A DNA stretch of 64,000 nucleotides from Acidobacteriota bacterium (GCA_017994815.1 JAGOJY010000011.1:43062-107061); one strand, 5' to 3'; counted from the stretch's first letter, positions 34,171 to 43,305 are shown. Translations and numbers: made by a program. The notes: generated from the letters alone by a model not told the origin.

Positions 34171-34742
34171 GCTGGCGCCTGTTCCTCGCCGCGCCCGTCC
34201 CGGACGAGCTTCGCGCCACCCTGGCGCGCTGGGCGCGCGAGACGGCCGGTGCCGATCGCGGCTGGCGCTGCATCGCCCCCGGCTCGATCCACCTCACGCT
34301 GCGCTTCTACGGCGACACGGAGCCCGCGCGGGTCCCCGACCTCGCGGCGCGCGGCCGCGAACTCGCGCGCGCGCACGCGCCGCTGTCGCTGGACGTGGCC
34401 GGCTGGGGCGCCTTCCCGGGTCCGGCGCGCCCGCGCGTGCTGTGGGTCGGCCTCGCGGGCCAGGTCGAGGAACTGCGCGCGCTCGCCGCGGCGGCGGAAC
34501 AGGACGCGCGCACGCTGGGCTTCGAGCCGGAGCAGCGGCCGTTCCGCGCGCACCTGACGGTCGCGCGCGTGGCGCGCCGCGGCGAACGCGTGCGCCTGCC
34601 CGGGGCACCGGACGCCGGCGCGCCGGGCTTCGGCGCGCTGCGCATCGAGGAGCTGGTGCTCTACCGCAGCCACCTCGAGCCGGACGGGGCGCGCTACGAG
34701 GCGCTGGAGCGCTTCCCGCTCGGGGCCGCCCGCGGTGCGTGA
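34167..34742 (+). CDS. thpR: RNA 2',3'-cyclic phosphodiesterase (LigT/ThpR family)
   Basis: 191-aa 2H phosphoesterase. Both catalytic HxTx motifs are present: HLTL at about 46 (GSIHLTLRFYGD) and HLTV at about 130 (FRAHLTVARV). Family members hydrolyse 2',3'-cyclic phosphate ends of RNA to 2'-phosphomonoesters. ATG at 34167 overlaps the cinA stop by four bases; the stop overlaps plsY by eight. pgsA-cinA-thpR is a recurrent order in bacteria, often ahead of recA, which is not here. Confidence 0.92.
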   Translation: MSWRLFLAAPVPDELRATLARWARETAGADRGWRCIAPGSIHLTLRFYGDTEPARVPDLAARGRELARAHAPLSLDVAGWGAFPGPARPRVLWVGLAGQVEELRALAAAAEQDARTLGFEPEQRPFRAHLTVARVARRGERVRLPGAPDAGAPGFGALRIEELVLYRSHLEPDGARYEALERFPLGAARGA

Positions 34743-35373
34743 GCTGCTGGCGCTGGCGGCCGGCTACCTGTGCGGGACGATCCCGTTCGGGCTATTGCTC
34801 GTGCGCCTGTTCCGCAATACCGACCTGCGCACGGTCGGCTCGGGGAACATCGGCGCGACGAACGCGCTGCGCTTCGGCGGGCGCTGGCTGGGCGTCGCGA
34901 CGCTGGTTCTCGACGCGCTCAAGGGCGCGGGCGGGTACCTCCTGGCGCGCTGGCTGTGGCCCGACGCCGCGTCGGCCGCCGCCTGGCACGGCGCGCTCGC
35001 GCTCGCGCCGGTGCTCGGGCACTGCTTCCCGCCCTGGCTCGGGTTCCGCGGCGGGAAGGGGGTCGCGACCGCGCTGGGCGTGCTGGCGGTGGTCGACCCG
35101 CGGCTGCTCGCGGTCGGCGCCGCCGTGTTCCTGGCGCTGGCGCTGGCGACGCGCTGGGTCGCGCTCGGCTCGGTCGGCGCCGCGCTCGCGGTCGCGGTCG
35201 CCGGATTCGCCTTGCCCCCTCGCGACGCCCCGCCGGCCGGCGGCGCCGTGTTTCCGCTGGCCTGCGGCATCGCGGTCGCGGCGGTGGTCGTGATCGCGCG
35301 GCACCACACGAACATCGCGCGCCTGCTGCGCGGGACCGAGCCGAAGCTCGGCGCCGGAGCCCGGACACCGTGA
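34735..35373 (+). CDS. plsY: Acyl-phosphate:glycerol-3-phosphate acyltransferase
   Basis: 212-aa inner-membrane enzyme that acylates glycerol 3-phosphate to lysophosphatidic acid with acyl-phosphate as donor, first step of phospholipid synthesis. Three cytosolic signature loops are visible: GSGNIGATNALR, GHCFPPWLGFRGGKGVATALG and RHHTNIARLLRGTEPKLG, with about five helices. GTG start inside the thpR end; the stop overlaps gpsA. Directly coupled to the enzyme that makes its substrate. Confidence 0.95.
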   Translation: MRELLALAAGYLCGTIPFGLLLVRLFRNTDLRTVGSGNIGATNALRFGGRWLGVATLVLDALKGAGGYLLARWLWPDAASAAAWHGALALAPVLGHCFPPWLGFRGGKGVATALGVLAVVDPRLLAVGAAVFLALALATRWVALGSVGAALAVAVAGFALPPRDAPPAGGAVFPLACGIAVAAVVVIARHHTNIARLLRGTEPKLGAGARTP

Positions 35374-36383
35374 CCCGCGCGCCGGTCGCGATCATCGGCG
35401 CCGGCTCGTGGGGTACGGCGCTCGCGGTCCACCTCGCGCAGGTCCGCGAGGTCCGCCTGTGGTGCCGGAGCGAGGACGGGCCGGCGGAGATCGACCGCGC
35501 GCGCGAGAACCGGGCCTTCCTCCCGGGCGTGGCGATCCCGCCCGGCGTCCGGGTGTCGGACGATCTGCCCGCCGTGCTGGGCGGCTGCGGCGTCGCCGTG
35601 CTCGCGCTGCCGACGCAGTTCCTGCGCCCGTTCCTCGGGCGCCGGCGCGACGCGGCGTGGCCGGCGGGGCCGCTGGTCCTGGCCTCGAAGGGGATCGAGG
35701 TCGGCAGCCTGCTGCTCCCCGCGGACATCGTCGGCGCCGAACTGGGCGAGCCGGCCCGCGCGCGGGCGGTGGCGTTCTCCGGTCCGTCGTTCGCGCGGGA
35801 AGTCGCGCTCGGCCACCCGACCGCGGTCGTCGCCGCGTGCCCGGACGAGCGGCACGCGACGGCGGTCCAGGAGCTGTTCAGCCACGCGAACCTGCGCGTC
35901 TACACCTCGCCCGATCGCGCCGGGGTCCAGCTCGCCGGCGCGCTGAAGAACGTCGTCGCGATCGCCGCGGGCGTGGCCGACGGGCTCGGGTTCGGCGCCA
36001 ACGCCACCGCCGCGCTGATCACGCGGGCGCTGGCCGAGATCTCGCGCCTCGGCGTGCGGCTCGGCTCGCGGCGCGACACGTTCATGGGCCTCGCCGGGCT
36101 CGGCGACCTCGTGCTCACGTGCACCGGCGAGGCGTCCCGCAACCGGCAGGTCGGCCAGCAGCTCGGGCGCGGCCGGGCGCTGCCCGACATCCTCTCCGGG
36201 ATGCGGGCGGTCGCCGAGGGCGTCGACACCTGCCGCGCGGCGGTCGCGCTCGGCGCGCGGCACGCGGTGTCGCTGCCGATCGCCGAGCAGGTGCACGAGA
36301 TCCTGTTCCGGGGCAAGGACCCGCGCGCGGCGCTGGCCGAGCTGCTCGCGCGGCCGCTGCGCGCCGAGCCCGAGGACGAGTGA
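35370..36383 (+). CDS. gpsA: Glycerol-3-phosphate dehydrogenase [NAD(P)+]
   Basis: 337-aa cytosolic enzyme reducing dihydroxyacetone phosphate to glycerol 3-phosphate, feeding plsY and pgsA encoded just upstream. Rossmann motif IIGAGSWGTALAVHLAQ at residues 8-24, the SKGIE and SGPSFAREVALG segments, catalytic Lys in QLAGALKNVVAIAAG, and substrate motif GLAGLGDLVLTCTGEASRNRQ. Length is normal. GTG at 35370 overlaps the plsY stop by four bases. Confidence 0.96.
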   Translation: MTRAPVAIIGAGSWGTALAVHLAQVREVRLWCRSEDGPAEIDRARENRAFLPGVAIPPGVRVSDDLPAVLGGCGVAVLALPTQFLRPFLGRRRDAAWPAGPLVLASKGIEVGSLLLPADIVGAELGEPARARAVAFSGPSFAREVALGHPTAVVAACPDERHATAVQELFSHANLRVYTSPDRAGVQLAGALKNVVAIAAGVADGLGFGANATAALITRALAEISRLGVRLGSRRDTFMGLAGLGDLVLTCTGEASRNRQVGQQLGRGRALPDILSGMRAVAEGVDTCRAAVALGARHAVSLPIAEQVHEILFRGKDPRAALAELLARPLRAEPEDE

Positions 36384-36384
36384 C

Positions 36385-37173
36385 GTGATCGACACGCACA
36401 TCCACATCCTGCCGGGCCTGGACGACGGCGCGCCGGACGACGAGGCGGCGCTGGAGATGGCGCGCATCGCCGTCGAGGACGGCGTGACGGCGATGATGGT
36501 CACCCCGCACATGCGCGAGGGCGACTACCTCAACGAGAAGCCGGAAGTGCTCGAGCGCGTGGCCGAGTTCCGCGAACTGCTGCAGCGCGAGGGCGTCGCG
36601 CTGCGCGTCGAGCCGGGATCGGAGGTCCACCTCGGCCCGCGGCTCGTCGAGCGGATCCAGGAAGGCCGGATCCTGACCTGCGGCGACGCCGGCGTGTACC
36701 TCCTGCTGGAGTGCCCGTACCGCACGCGGCCGATCCGCCTCGAGGAGATCATCTTCGAGCTGAAGCTGGCCGGGATCACGCCCGTGCTCGCGCACCCCGA
36801 ACGGGTGCGGTTCTTCCAGGAGGACCTCCCGCGCTACGAAGAGGCGCTGCGGCTGGGCGCGCTCGGGCAGCTGACCTCGTCGAGCCTGCTCGGCACCTTC
36901 GGCAAATCGATCCAGGAACTGTCGGAGAAGCTGGTGCGCCGCCGGTTGGTCCACGTCCTCGGCTCCGACGCGCACGACCGGCGCTACCGCCCGCCGCGGC
37001 TGGCCGCCGCGCGCCGGCGCTGGGCGGAGCTGGACGGCGAGGAGAGCGCGCGGCGGGCCGTGGAGGACTGGCCGCTGGCGCTCCTGCGGGGCGAGCCGAT
37101 CGAGCCGCCGCCGCCGCTCGCCGAGGAACGCCCGCCGGGCCTGTGGGAACGCCTCTTCGGCCGGAAACCCTGA
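36385..37173 (+). CDS. CpsB/YwqE-type PHP tyrosine phosphatase
   Basis: 262-aa metal-dependent phosphatase of the PHP superfamily. Metal-binding signatures: DTHIHILPGLDDGAPD (3-18), VTPHMREGDY, AHPERVRFF and SDAHDRRYRPP near 195. In Firmicutes CpsB/YwqE dephosphorylate bacterial tyrosine kinases that control capsule or exopolysaccharide; related proteins in other phyla lie in polysaccharide loci. Here no kinase or glycosyltransferase is adjacent, so the substrate is open. A GTG start one base after gpsA places it in the same operon. Its last 25 residues are Pro-rich. Confidence 0.87.
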   Translation: MIDTHIHILPGLDDGAPDDEAALEMARIAVEDGVTAMMVTPHMREGDYLNEKPEVLERVAEFRELLQREGVALRVEPGSEVHLGPRLVERIQEGRILTCGDAGVYLLLECPYRTRPIRLEEIIFELKLAGITPVLAHPERVRFFQEDLPRYEEALRLGALGQLTSSSLLGTFGKSIQELSEKLVRRRLVHVLGSDAHDRRYRPPRLAAARRRWAELDGEESARRAVEDWPLALLRGEPIEPPPPLAEERPPGLWERLFGRKP

Positions 37174-37223
37174 CGGCGGCCGCCCCGGCCCGCGGGCGGG
37201 TATCCTTTCGGCCAGGAGGCCCG

Positions 37224-38003
37224 ATGACCCTCGACGTCCTTCGCCGGAGCGCGCGGCGCGCGCCGTACCTGTTGCTGCTCCTCGGACTGCTCGTGCCGGG
37301 CTGTGCCTCCGGCCCGAAGACCTCCGAGGAGAAGAGCAGCCCGCTCAAGCACTACCAGCGCGCGCGGATGTACTTCGAGCAGGGCCAGGTCCCGCAGGCG
37401 CTGGAGGAGATCGACCTCTCGCTGCGGCAGGACGACTCGCTCGCGCAGGTGCACTTCTACCGCGGCTACATCTACTGGAACCTGGAGAACTGGGCCGAGG
37501 CGGAGAAGAACTTCCGCACCGCTCTGGCCCGCAACCCGTACTACACCGACGCGCGGATGTACCTCGCGACGTGCCTGGAAAAGCAGGACCGGCCGGACGA
37601 GGCATTGGCGATGCTCGACGCCGCGGCCGCCGATCGGACGTACCCGCTGCCGGAGAAGATCCACCTCAACAAGGCGCTGATCTGCCGGCGCCAGAAGCGG
37701 CTGGACTGCGCGCTGGCCGAGCTGCGCAAGGTGGTCGAGATCAAGCCGCACTACCAGCGGGGGCACTACGAGATGGCGCAGGTGTTCGAGGAGCTGGGCC
37801 GCGGCGCCGACGCGCTTGCCGCCTACGAAGCGGCCGCCTCGGGCTACGTCACGGACGCGGAGTTCCACCTGCGCTACGGCCGCGCGCTGTTCCGCCAGAA
37901 GCGCGAGGCCGAGGCACGGCGCGAACTGCGCCGGGCGCAGGAGCTGGCGCCGGGCTCGCAGGTCGCCGCGGAGGCGACCGAACTGCTGGGCGTGATCGGC
38001 TGA
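37224..38003 (+). CDS. TPR-repeat lipoprotein (PilW/PilF-like)
   Basis: 259-aa lipoprotein: hydrophobic leader YLLLLLGLLVPGC with the lipobox ending at the Cys, then tetratricopeptide repeats across residues 35-250 (YWNLENWAEAEKNFRTALARNP; YEMAQVFEELGRGADALAAYE). It resembles PilW/PilF, pilotins of type IV pili, but is also like many generic TPR lipoproteins, and no pilus gene is nearby. GGAGG precedes the ATG at 37224. A 50-base gap separates it from cpsB-like, with TATCCT at 37200-37205 as a possible internal -10. Its stop overlaps ftsY by one base. Confidence 0.8.
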   Translation: MTLDVLRRSARRAPYLLLLLGLLVPGCASGPKTSEEKSSPLKHYQRARMYFEQGQVPQALEEIDLSLRQDDSLAQVHFYRGYIYWNLENWAEAEKNFRTALARNPYYTDARMYLATCLEKQDRPDEALAMLDAAAADRTYPLPEKIHLNKALICRRQKRLDCALAELRKVVEIKPHYQRGHYEMAQVFEELGRGADALAAYEAAASGYVTDAEFHLRYGRALFRQKREAEARRELRRAQELAPGSQVAAEATELLGVIG

Positions 38004-38944
38004 TGCTCGGACGCTTCCGCGACAAGCTCGTCTCGGGGCTCAAGCGCACGCGCGAGGCGATCGCCGACCGGATCGGCGTGACCGGGCTCGCCGGCCGGAC
38101 GGTGGACGAGGCGCTGCTCGACAACGTCGAGGAAGCGCTGATCGCCGCCGACCTCGGGCCGGTGCTGGCGGCGGAGCTGCGCGGCCGGCTCGGCGCGCGC
38201 GCCGCCGGGCGCAACGTGGCGAGCGACACCGAACTCCTGCTGATCCTGCGCGACGAGCTGTTGGAGCTGCTGCCGGCGGCCCCGGCCGAGCAGCGCCCCG
38301 AGCTGCCGCCGCGGGTGACGCTGGTCGTCGGCGTGAACGGCTCGGGGAAGACCACGACCGTGGGCAAGCTCGCGGCGCTGTGGGCCCGCTCGGGGCGCGG
38401 GGTGGTCGTCGCCGCGGCCGACACGTTCCGCGCGGCGGCGGTCGAGCAGCTCGTGGTCTGGGCCGAGCGCGCCGGCGCGCGCGTCGTGCGGGCGCTGCCC
38501 AACTCCGACCCGGCCGCGGTCGCCTTCGACGCGGCGCGCGCGGGGCGGGCGCGCGCGGCGGACGAGGTCCTCGTCGACACGGCGGGGCGCCTGCACACCA
38601 AGAAGCCGCTGATGGACGAGCTGGCGAAGATCTCGCGCGCCGTCGGCAAGGAGATTCCCGGCGCGCCGCACGAGAGCCTGTTGGTGATGGACGCGACGGT
38701 CGGGCTCAACGCCGTGCCGCAGGCGCGGGAGTTCTCGCGCGCGGCGCCGGTCACCGGGCTCGTGCTGACCAAGCTCGACGGCACGGCCCGCGGCGGCGGG
38801 GTCGTGGCGGTCGGGCGCGAACTCGGCCTGCCGGTCCGCTACATCGGCGTGGGCGAGGGGCCGGAAGACCTGCTGGAGTTCGACGCGCGCGAGTTCGTCT
38901 CCGGCCTGCTCGGTCTCGACGACGGAGCGCGCGGCGCACGGTGA
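38003..38944 (+). CDS. ftsY: Signal recognition particle receptor FtsY
   Basis: 313-aa SRP receptor GTPase, which docks ribosome-SRP complexes to the Sec translocon. It lacks the acidic A domain of E. coli FtsY (497 aa) and has only the N and G domains. G motifs: GVNGSGKTTTVGKL near 111, DTFRAAAVEQL (insertion-box), DTAGRLHTKK, TKLDGTARGG. An N-terminal amphipathic helix (MLGRFRDKLVSGLKRTRE) is the likely membrane anchor. Its partner ffh lies 3 kb downstream in the same direction, separated only by riboflavin genes. Confidence 0.96.
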   Translation: MLGRFRDKLVSGLKRTREAIADRIGVTGLAGRTVDEALLDNVEEALIAADLGPVLAAELRGRLGARAAGRNVASDTELLLILRDELLELLPAAPAEQRPELPPRVTLVVGVNGSGKTTTVGKLAALWARSGRGVVVAAADTFRAAAVEQLVVWAERAGARVVRALPNSDPAAVAFDAARAGRARAADEVLVDTAGRLHTKKPLMDELAKISRAVGKEIPGAPHESLLVMDATVGLNAVPQAREFSRAAPVTGLVLTKLDGTARGGGVVAVGRELGLPVRYIGVGEGPEDLLEFDAREFVSGLLGLDDGARGAR

Positions 38945-40074
38945 CCCACGCCGGCGACATCCCGCACCTGCTGCGGGCGATCGAACTCGCCGCGCGCGGC
39001 GGGCGCGCGACCGCGCCCAACCCGCGGGTCGGCGCGGTCGTGGTCGCGGCGGGCGAGGTCGTCGGCGAGGGCTGGCACCGCCGCGCCGGCGAGGCGCACG
39101 CGGAGACGGTCGCGCTCGAAATGGCGGGCGCGCGGGCGCGCGGCGCCACGCTCTACAGCTCGCTCGAGCCGTGCCCGCACCAGGGTCGCACGCCGCCCTG
39201 CACGTCGCGGATCATCGCCGCGGGCATCGCGCGCGTCGTGCTCGGGCTGGAGGACCCCGACCCGCGCGTGCGCGGGCGCGGCGCGACGCTGCTGCGCGAG
39301 GCCGGCGTCGAGGTCGTCGCGGCGCAAGACGCGCCGGCGCGCGCCGCCGCGCGCGCCGTCGAGGACTACCTCGTGCACCGTCGCGAGGGGCGGGCGTTCG
39401 CCGCGCTCAAGATCGCCGGCACGCTCGACGGGAAGATCGCCGACCGTGCGCGCGGCTCGCGCTGGATCACCGGCGCCACCGCGCGCGAGCACGGCCGCGC
39501 CCTGCGCGACCGCTACGGCGCGATCGTCGTCGGCGCCGGGACCGTGCGCGCGGACGACCCGCTGCTGCTGCCGCCGTCGTTCGATCCGGGCGCGGCGCCG
39601 TTCCTGCGCTGCGTGATCTCCGGCAGCCTCGAGCTGCCCGCCCCGGCGCGGCTGCTGGAGCCGGTCGAGGGCAGCCCGGTCCTGGTCTACACCGGCGCCG
39701 GCGCGCCCGCGGCGCGCAGCGAAGGGCTGCGCGCGGCCGGGATCGAGGTCGTCGTCGCGGGCGAGGCCCACGAGGTCGAACCGCTCCGCGTGCTGCGCGA
39801 CCTCGGCGCGCGCGGCGTGCTCGGCGCGCTGGTCGAGGGCGGGGGGGCGACCCACGCGCGGTTCTTCGACGCCGGGCTGGTGGACAAGCTGTACTGGTAC
39901 CTCGCGCCGCGCGTGCTCGGCGACGGGGGGGCGGTCGCGGCCGTCGATGGGCCGCCGCGCGCGCTGGCCGGCGCGTGGGCCGGGGCGTTTGCGGAAGCGC
40001 GGCCGCTGGGAGAAGATCTGTTACTAACGGTTTATCCCAAGGGCGGCATTGATCCGTGTTCACCGGACTCGTAG
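38941..40074 (+). CDS. ribD: Bifunctional riboflavin deaminase-reductase RibD
   Basis: 377-aa enzyme catalysing steps 2 and 3 of riboflavin synthesis. The N-terminal deaminase has its zinc site: HAETVALEMAG and EPCPHQGRTPPC. The C-terminal reductase (from about 150) begins ALKIAGTLDGKIADRARGSRWITG and contains the NADPH-binding VEGGGATHARFFDAGLVD. GTG at 38941 overlaps ftsY by four bases; its own end overlaps ribE by 19 bases, an unusually long overlap that implies tight coupling. Confidence 0.96.
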   Translation: MTHAGDIPHLLRAIELAARGGRATAPNPRVGAVVVAAGEVVGEGWHRRAGEAHAETVALEMAGARARGATLYSSLEPCPHQGRTPPCTSRIIAAGIARVVLGLEDPDPRVRGRGATLLREAGVEVVAAQDAPARAAARAVEDYLVHRREGRAFAALKIAGTLDGKIADRARGSRWITGATAREHGRALRDRYGAIVVGAGTVRADDPLLLPPSFDPGAAPFLRCVISGSLELPAPARLLEPVEGSPVLVYTGAGAPAARSEGLRAAGIEVVVAGEAHEVEPLRVLRDLGARGVLGALVEGGGATHARFFDAGLVDKLYWYLAPRVLGDGGAVAAVDGPPRALAGAWAGAFAEARPLGEDLLLTVYPKGGIDPCSPDS

Positions 40075-40640
40075 CGGGCCTCGGCCGGCTCGCGCACGTG
40101 CGGCGCGCGGGCGCGGGGGCCCGCGCCCGGGTCGAGCACGAACTCCCGGGGGGAAACCTCGAGCCGGGCGAGAGCATCTGCGTGGACGGCTGCTGCCTGA
40201 CGGTGGCCGGGCTCGGTCCGGGCTGGTTCGAGGCCGACCTCTCGCCGGAGACGCTGGCCCGCACCGGCGGGACGGTCCGCTGGCGGCCGGGCCGGTCCGT
40301 GAACCTGGAGCGCGCGCTGCGCGCCGAGGACCGCGTGGGCGGGCACTACGTGCAGGGCCACGTCGACGGCACGCTGCGGCTCACCGCGCTGCGGCGCCAG
40401 CCGGGCGGGTGGATCGCGGCCCGCGTCGAGCTGCCCCCGCGCGCGCGGCGTTACGTGGTGGAGAAAGGCTCGATCGCGCTGGACGGGGTGAGCCTGACCG
40501 TGGCCCGCACCGGGCGCGGGTGGTTCGAGGTCGCGCTGATCCCGGCGACGCTCGGCGCCACGACGCTGTCGCGGCGCCGCCCGGGATCGCGGCTGATCGT
40601 GGAGTACGACGTGCTGGCCAAATACTCCGAGGTGCGCTGA
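40056..40640 (+). CDS. ribE: Riboflavin synthase alpha subunit
   Basis: 194-aa enzyme that dismutates two molecules of 6,7-dimethyl-8-ribityllumazine to riboflavin. Start is the GTG giving MFTGLV, the near-invariant family N terminus. The two tandem lumazine-binding barrels are seen as the repeated motifs [13 protein letters not shown] and [12 protein letters not shown], with the interdomain [21 protein letters not shown]. One base separates it from ribBA. Confidence 0.95.
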   Translation: MFTGLVAGLGRLAHVRRAGAGARARVEHELPGGNLEPGESICVDGCCLTVAGLGPGWFEADLSPETLARTGGTVRWRPGRSVNLERALRAEDRVGGHYVQGHVDGTLRLTALRRQPGGWIAARVELPPRARRYVVEKGSIALDGVSLTVARTGRGWFEVALIPATLGATTLSRRRPGSRLIVEYDVLAKYSEVR

Positions 40641-40641
40641 C

Positions 40642-41847
40642 ATGGGCTTCGCCAGCATCGAGACCGCGCTGGAGGACATGCGCGCGGGACGCATGATCGT
40701 CGTCGTCGACGACGCCGACCGCGAGAACGAGGGCGACCTGACGATCGCGGCCGAGAAGGTGACGCCGGAGGCGATCAACTTCATGGCCCGCCACGGCCGC
40801 GGCCTGATCTGCCTGCCGATGATGCAGGAGCGGCTGGACGAGCTGCAGATCCCGCTGATGGTCCAGGAGAACCAGACGCGGTTCCAGACCGCGTTCTGCG
40901 TCTCCATCGAGGCTCGCGCCGGCACCACCACCGGGATCAGCGCCGCCGACCGCTGCGCGACCGTGCGCGCGGCGATCCACCCGGCGACGCGGCCGGGGGA
41001 CCTGGTGCGCCCGGGGCACATGTTCCCGCTGCGCGCCGTGCGCGGCGGCGTGCTGCGCCGCGCCGGGCAGACCGAGGCCGCCGTGGACCTGGCGCGGCTG
41101 GCCGGGATGTACCCCGCCGGGGTGATCTGCGAGGTCATGAACGAGGACGGCACGATGGCCCGCGTCCCCGACCTCGAGCCCTTCTGCGCGGCGCACCAAC
41201 TCAACATGGTCACGATCGCCGACCTGATCCGCTTCCGCATGAACCACGAGCGGCTGGTCCGCCGCGTCGCCGCGCCGGCGCTGCCGACCGAATTCGGCGA
41301 GTTCACGCTGCACGCGTACGAGAACGACCTCGACGGCGAGACGCACCTGGCGCTGACGATGGGCGACGTGTCGTCGGGAGAGCCGGTCCTGGTGCGCGTG
41401 CACAGCGAGTGCCTGACGGGCGACGTCTTCGCCTCGCGGCGCTGCGACTGCGGCTCGCAGCTGCACCAGGCGATGGCGGCCGTCGCGCGCGAGGGCCGCG
41501 GCGTGATCCTGTACCTGCGCCAGGAAGGGCGGGGGATCGGGCTGGTCAACAAGCTGCGGGCCTACGAGATCCAGCAGCGCCTCGGCCAGGACACGGTCGA
41601 GGCCAACCTCGCGCTCGGCTTCGCCGCCGACCAGCGCGAGTACGGGGTCGGGGCGCAGATCCTGACCGACCTCGGCGTGCAGCGGCTCCGGCTCCTGACC
41701 AACAACCCGCGCAAGTTCGTGGCGCTCGGCGGGTACGGGCTGGAGATCCTCGAGCGGGTCCCGCTCGAGATCGAGCCGACGGTCGAGAACCGGTCGTACC
41801 TGCGGACGAAAAAGGAAAAGCTCGGGCACCTCCTGACCGACCTGTAG
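40642..41847 (+). CDS. ribBA: Bifunctional DHBP synthase / GTP cyclohydrolase II
   Basis: 401-aa fusion supplying both substrates of riboflavin synthesis. RibB domain (1-205): [17 protein letters not shown], the GRGLICLP loop and a [10 protein letters not shown] segment. RibA domain (from about 210): zinc ligands in [40 protein letters not shown], and the Tyr/Arg of the GTP-binding end LTNNPRKF. The lumazine synthase gene ribH, which commonly follows, is not in this window. The stop is followed by a 129-base gap containing a promoter and attenuator-like hairpin before ffh. Confidence 0.96.
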   Translation: MGFASIETALEDMRAGRMIVVVDDADRENEGDLTIAAEKVTPEAINFMARHGRGLICLPMMQERLDELQIPLMVQENQTRFQTAFCVSIEARAGTTTGISAADRCATVRAAIHPATRPGDLVRPGHMFPLRAVRGGVLRRAGQTEAAVDLARLAGMYPAGVICEVMNEDGTMARVPDLEPFCAAHQLNMVTIADLIRFRMNHERLVRRVAAPALPTEFGEFTLHAYENDLDGETHLALTMGDVSSGEPVLVRVHSECLTGDVFASRRCDCGSQLHQAMAAVAREGRGVILYLRQEGRGIGLVNKLRAYEIQQRLGQDTVEANLALGFAADQREYGVGAQILTDLGVQRLRLLTNNPRKFVALGGYGLEILERVPLEIEPTVENRSYLRTKKEKLGHLLTDL

Positions 41848-41895
41848 GAAACGGGGGCCGGGAAGGCCCGGAAGACGGGCCGGGCGACCGGGCCG

Positions 41896-41904
41896 TGCTA
41901 AACT
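41896..41904 (+). promoter_or_regulatory. Extended -10 promoter of ffh
   Basis: TGC TAAACT at 41896-41904, followed by CC, one of several copies of this word in the window. Transcription would start near 41911, ahead of the hairpin described next. No convincing -35 box is visible. Confidence 0.45.
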
Positions 41905-41926
41905 CCCGCGTTTCGTGGCGCCCCCC

Positions 41927-41962
41927 GGCACCGGAGGGACCGGTGTCGGTGTGGGGTTTTTT
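41927..41962 (+). terminator. Intrinsic terminator or attenuator between ribBA and ffh
   Basis: 8-bp stem with one G-U pair (41927-41934 with 41940-41947), extendable by outer C-run/G-run pairing (41921-41926 with 41953-41956), followed by TTTTTT at 41957-41962. It ends 14 bases before the ffh ATG. It could terminate riboflavin transcripts or attenuate transcription into ffh. Confidence 0.6.
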
Positions 41963-41976
41963 GCCCTGGAGACGGC

Positions 41977-43305
41977 ATGTTCGAGTCGCTCAGCGACCGC
42001 CTGCGCTCCGTCCTCGACCGCATCCGCGGCGGGGGGCGGGTCACGGAGGCGGACCTCGACGCGGCGCTGCGGGAGATCCGCCTGGCGCTGCTCGAGGCCG
42101 ACGTGTCGTTCCGCGTGGTCAAGGACTTCCTCGGCCGGGTCCGGGAGAAGGCCCTCGGGACCGAGGTCCTGAAGAGCCTGACCCCCGGGCAGCAGGTCGT
42201 GCGGATCGTCCGCGACGAGCTGGTCGCCCTGCTCGGCGGGGGCGCCGCGACCAAGCCCCTGGCCCACGCCCCGCACCCGCCCTCGATCTACATGCTGGCC
42301 GGGCTGCAGGGCTCCGGGAAGACGACCACGGCGGGCAAGCTCGGGCGCTGGCTCAAGAAGCAGGGCCGGCACCCGCTGGTCGCCCCGGTGGACCTGGCGC
42401 GGCCGGCGGCCGTGCTGCAGGCGATCCAGGTCGCGCGGCAGGCCGGCCTCGGCGTCTACGAGCACGACGGGTCCGGCACGCCGGTCACGCGCTCGAAAGA
42501 GTCGATCCGCTTCGCGCGCGAGCGCGGTTTCGACGTGGTCCTGCTCGACACCGCCGGGCGGCTGCACGTCGACGACGAGCTGATGAACGAGCTGGTCGAG
42601 GTCGAGACCGCGGTCTCGCCGATCGAGGTGCTCTACGTCGCCGACGCCATGACCGGGCAGGACGCGATCCGCTCGGCCGAGGCGTTCCACAAGCGCGTGC
42701 GCCTGACCGGCGTGATCCTGACCAAGCTCGACGGCGACGCCCGCGGCGGCGCGGCGCTGTCGGTCGCGGCGGTCACCGGCGTGCCGGTGCGCTTCGCGGG
42801 CGTGGGCGAGAAGCTCGACGCGCTCGAGCCCTTCGACCCGGAGCGGATGGCGTCCCGCATCCTCGGCATGGGCGACGTCCTCGGGCTGATCGAGAAGGCC
42901 GAGGAGGCGCTGGACGAGGAGCACGCGGCGCGGATGGAGCGCGCGCTGCGCAAGAAGCAGTTTTCGCTGGGCGATTTCGGCGACACGCTCAAGCAGGTGA
43001 AGAAGCTCGGCCCGCTCGAGCAGATCATGTCGATGGTCCCGGGCATGCGCCTGCCGGCCGACGCCGAGGTCGACACGCGCGAGCTGGCGCGGATGGAGGC
43101 GATCATCGGCTCGATGACGCCGGCCGAGCGCGAGGACCACCGCGTGCTCGACGGCTCGCGGCGCCGCCGCATCGCGCGCGGCTCGGGAACCTCGGTGCAG
43201 GACGTGAACCGGCTGATCAAGCAGTACCTGCAGATGCAGAAGATGGTCAAGCAGCTCGGCGGCGCGCCGGGCAAGTCGCGCGTGCGCAAGCTGCTCGGCA
43301 GGTAG
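41977..43305 (+). CDS. ffh: Signal recognition particle protein Ffh (SRP54)
   Basis: 442-aa SRP GTPase that binds signal peptides with 4.5S RNA. G-domain motifs: AGLQGSGKTTTAGKLG near 108-123, LVAPVDLARPAAV, DTAGRLHVDDELM, TKLDGDARGGAALS. The C-terminal M domain has the RNA-binding RVLDGSRRRRIARGSGTSVQDVN and the Met-rich tail YLQMQKMVKQ. Strong GGAG before the ATG. rpsP follows after 41 bases. No SRP RNA gene was recognised nearby. Confidence 0.97.
   Translation: MFESLSDRLRSVLDRIRGGGRVTEADLDAALREIRLALLEADVSFRVVKDFLGRVREKALGTEVLKSLTPGQQVVRIVRDELVALLGGGAATKPLAHAPHPPSIYMLAGLQGSGKTTTAGKLGRWLKKQGRHPLVAPVDLARPAAVLQAIQVARQAGLGVYEHDGSGTPVTRSKESIRFARERGFDVVLLDTAGRLHVDDELMNELVEVETAVSPIEVLYVADAMTGQDAIRSAEAFHKRVRLTGVILTKLDGDARGGAALSVAAVTGVPVRFAGVGEKLDALEPFDPERMASRILGMGDVLGLIEKAEEALDEEHAARMERALRKKQFSLGDFGDTLKQVKKLGPLEQIMSMVPGMRLPADAEVDTRELARMEAIIGSMTPAEREDHRVLDGSRRRRIARGSGTSVQDVNRLIKQYLQMQKMVKQLGGAPGKSRVRKLLGR

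Noticed and set aside
41848..41895. Possible SRP RNA gene next to ffh
   Set aside because: The GC-rich palindromes here lack the conserved domain IV core (GGUC/GGAA tetraloop with the flanking AC-rich internal loops).
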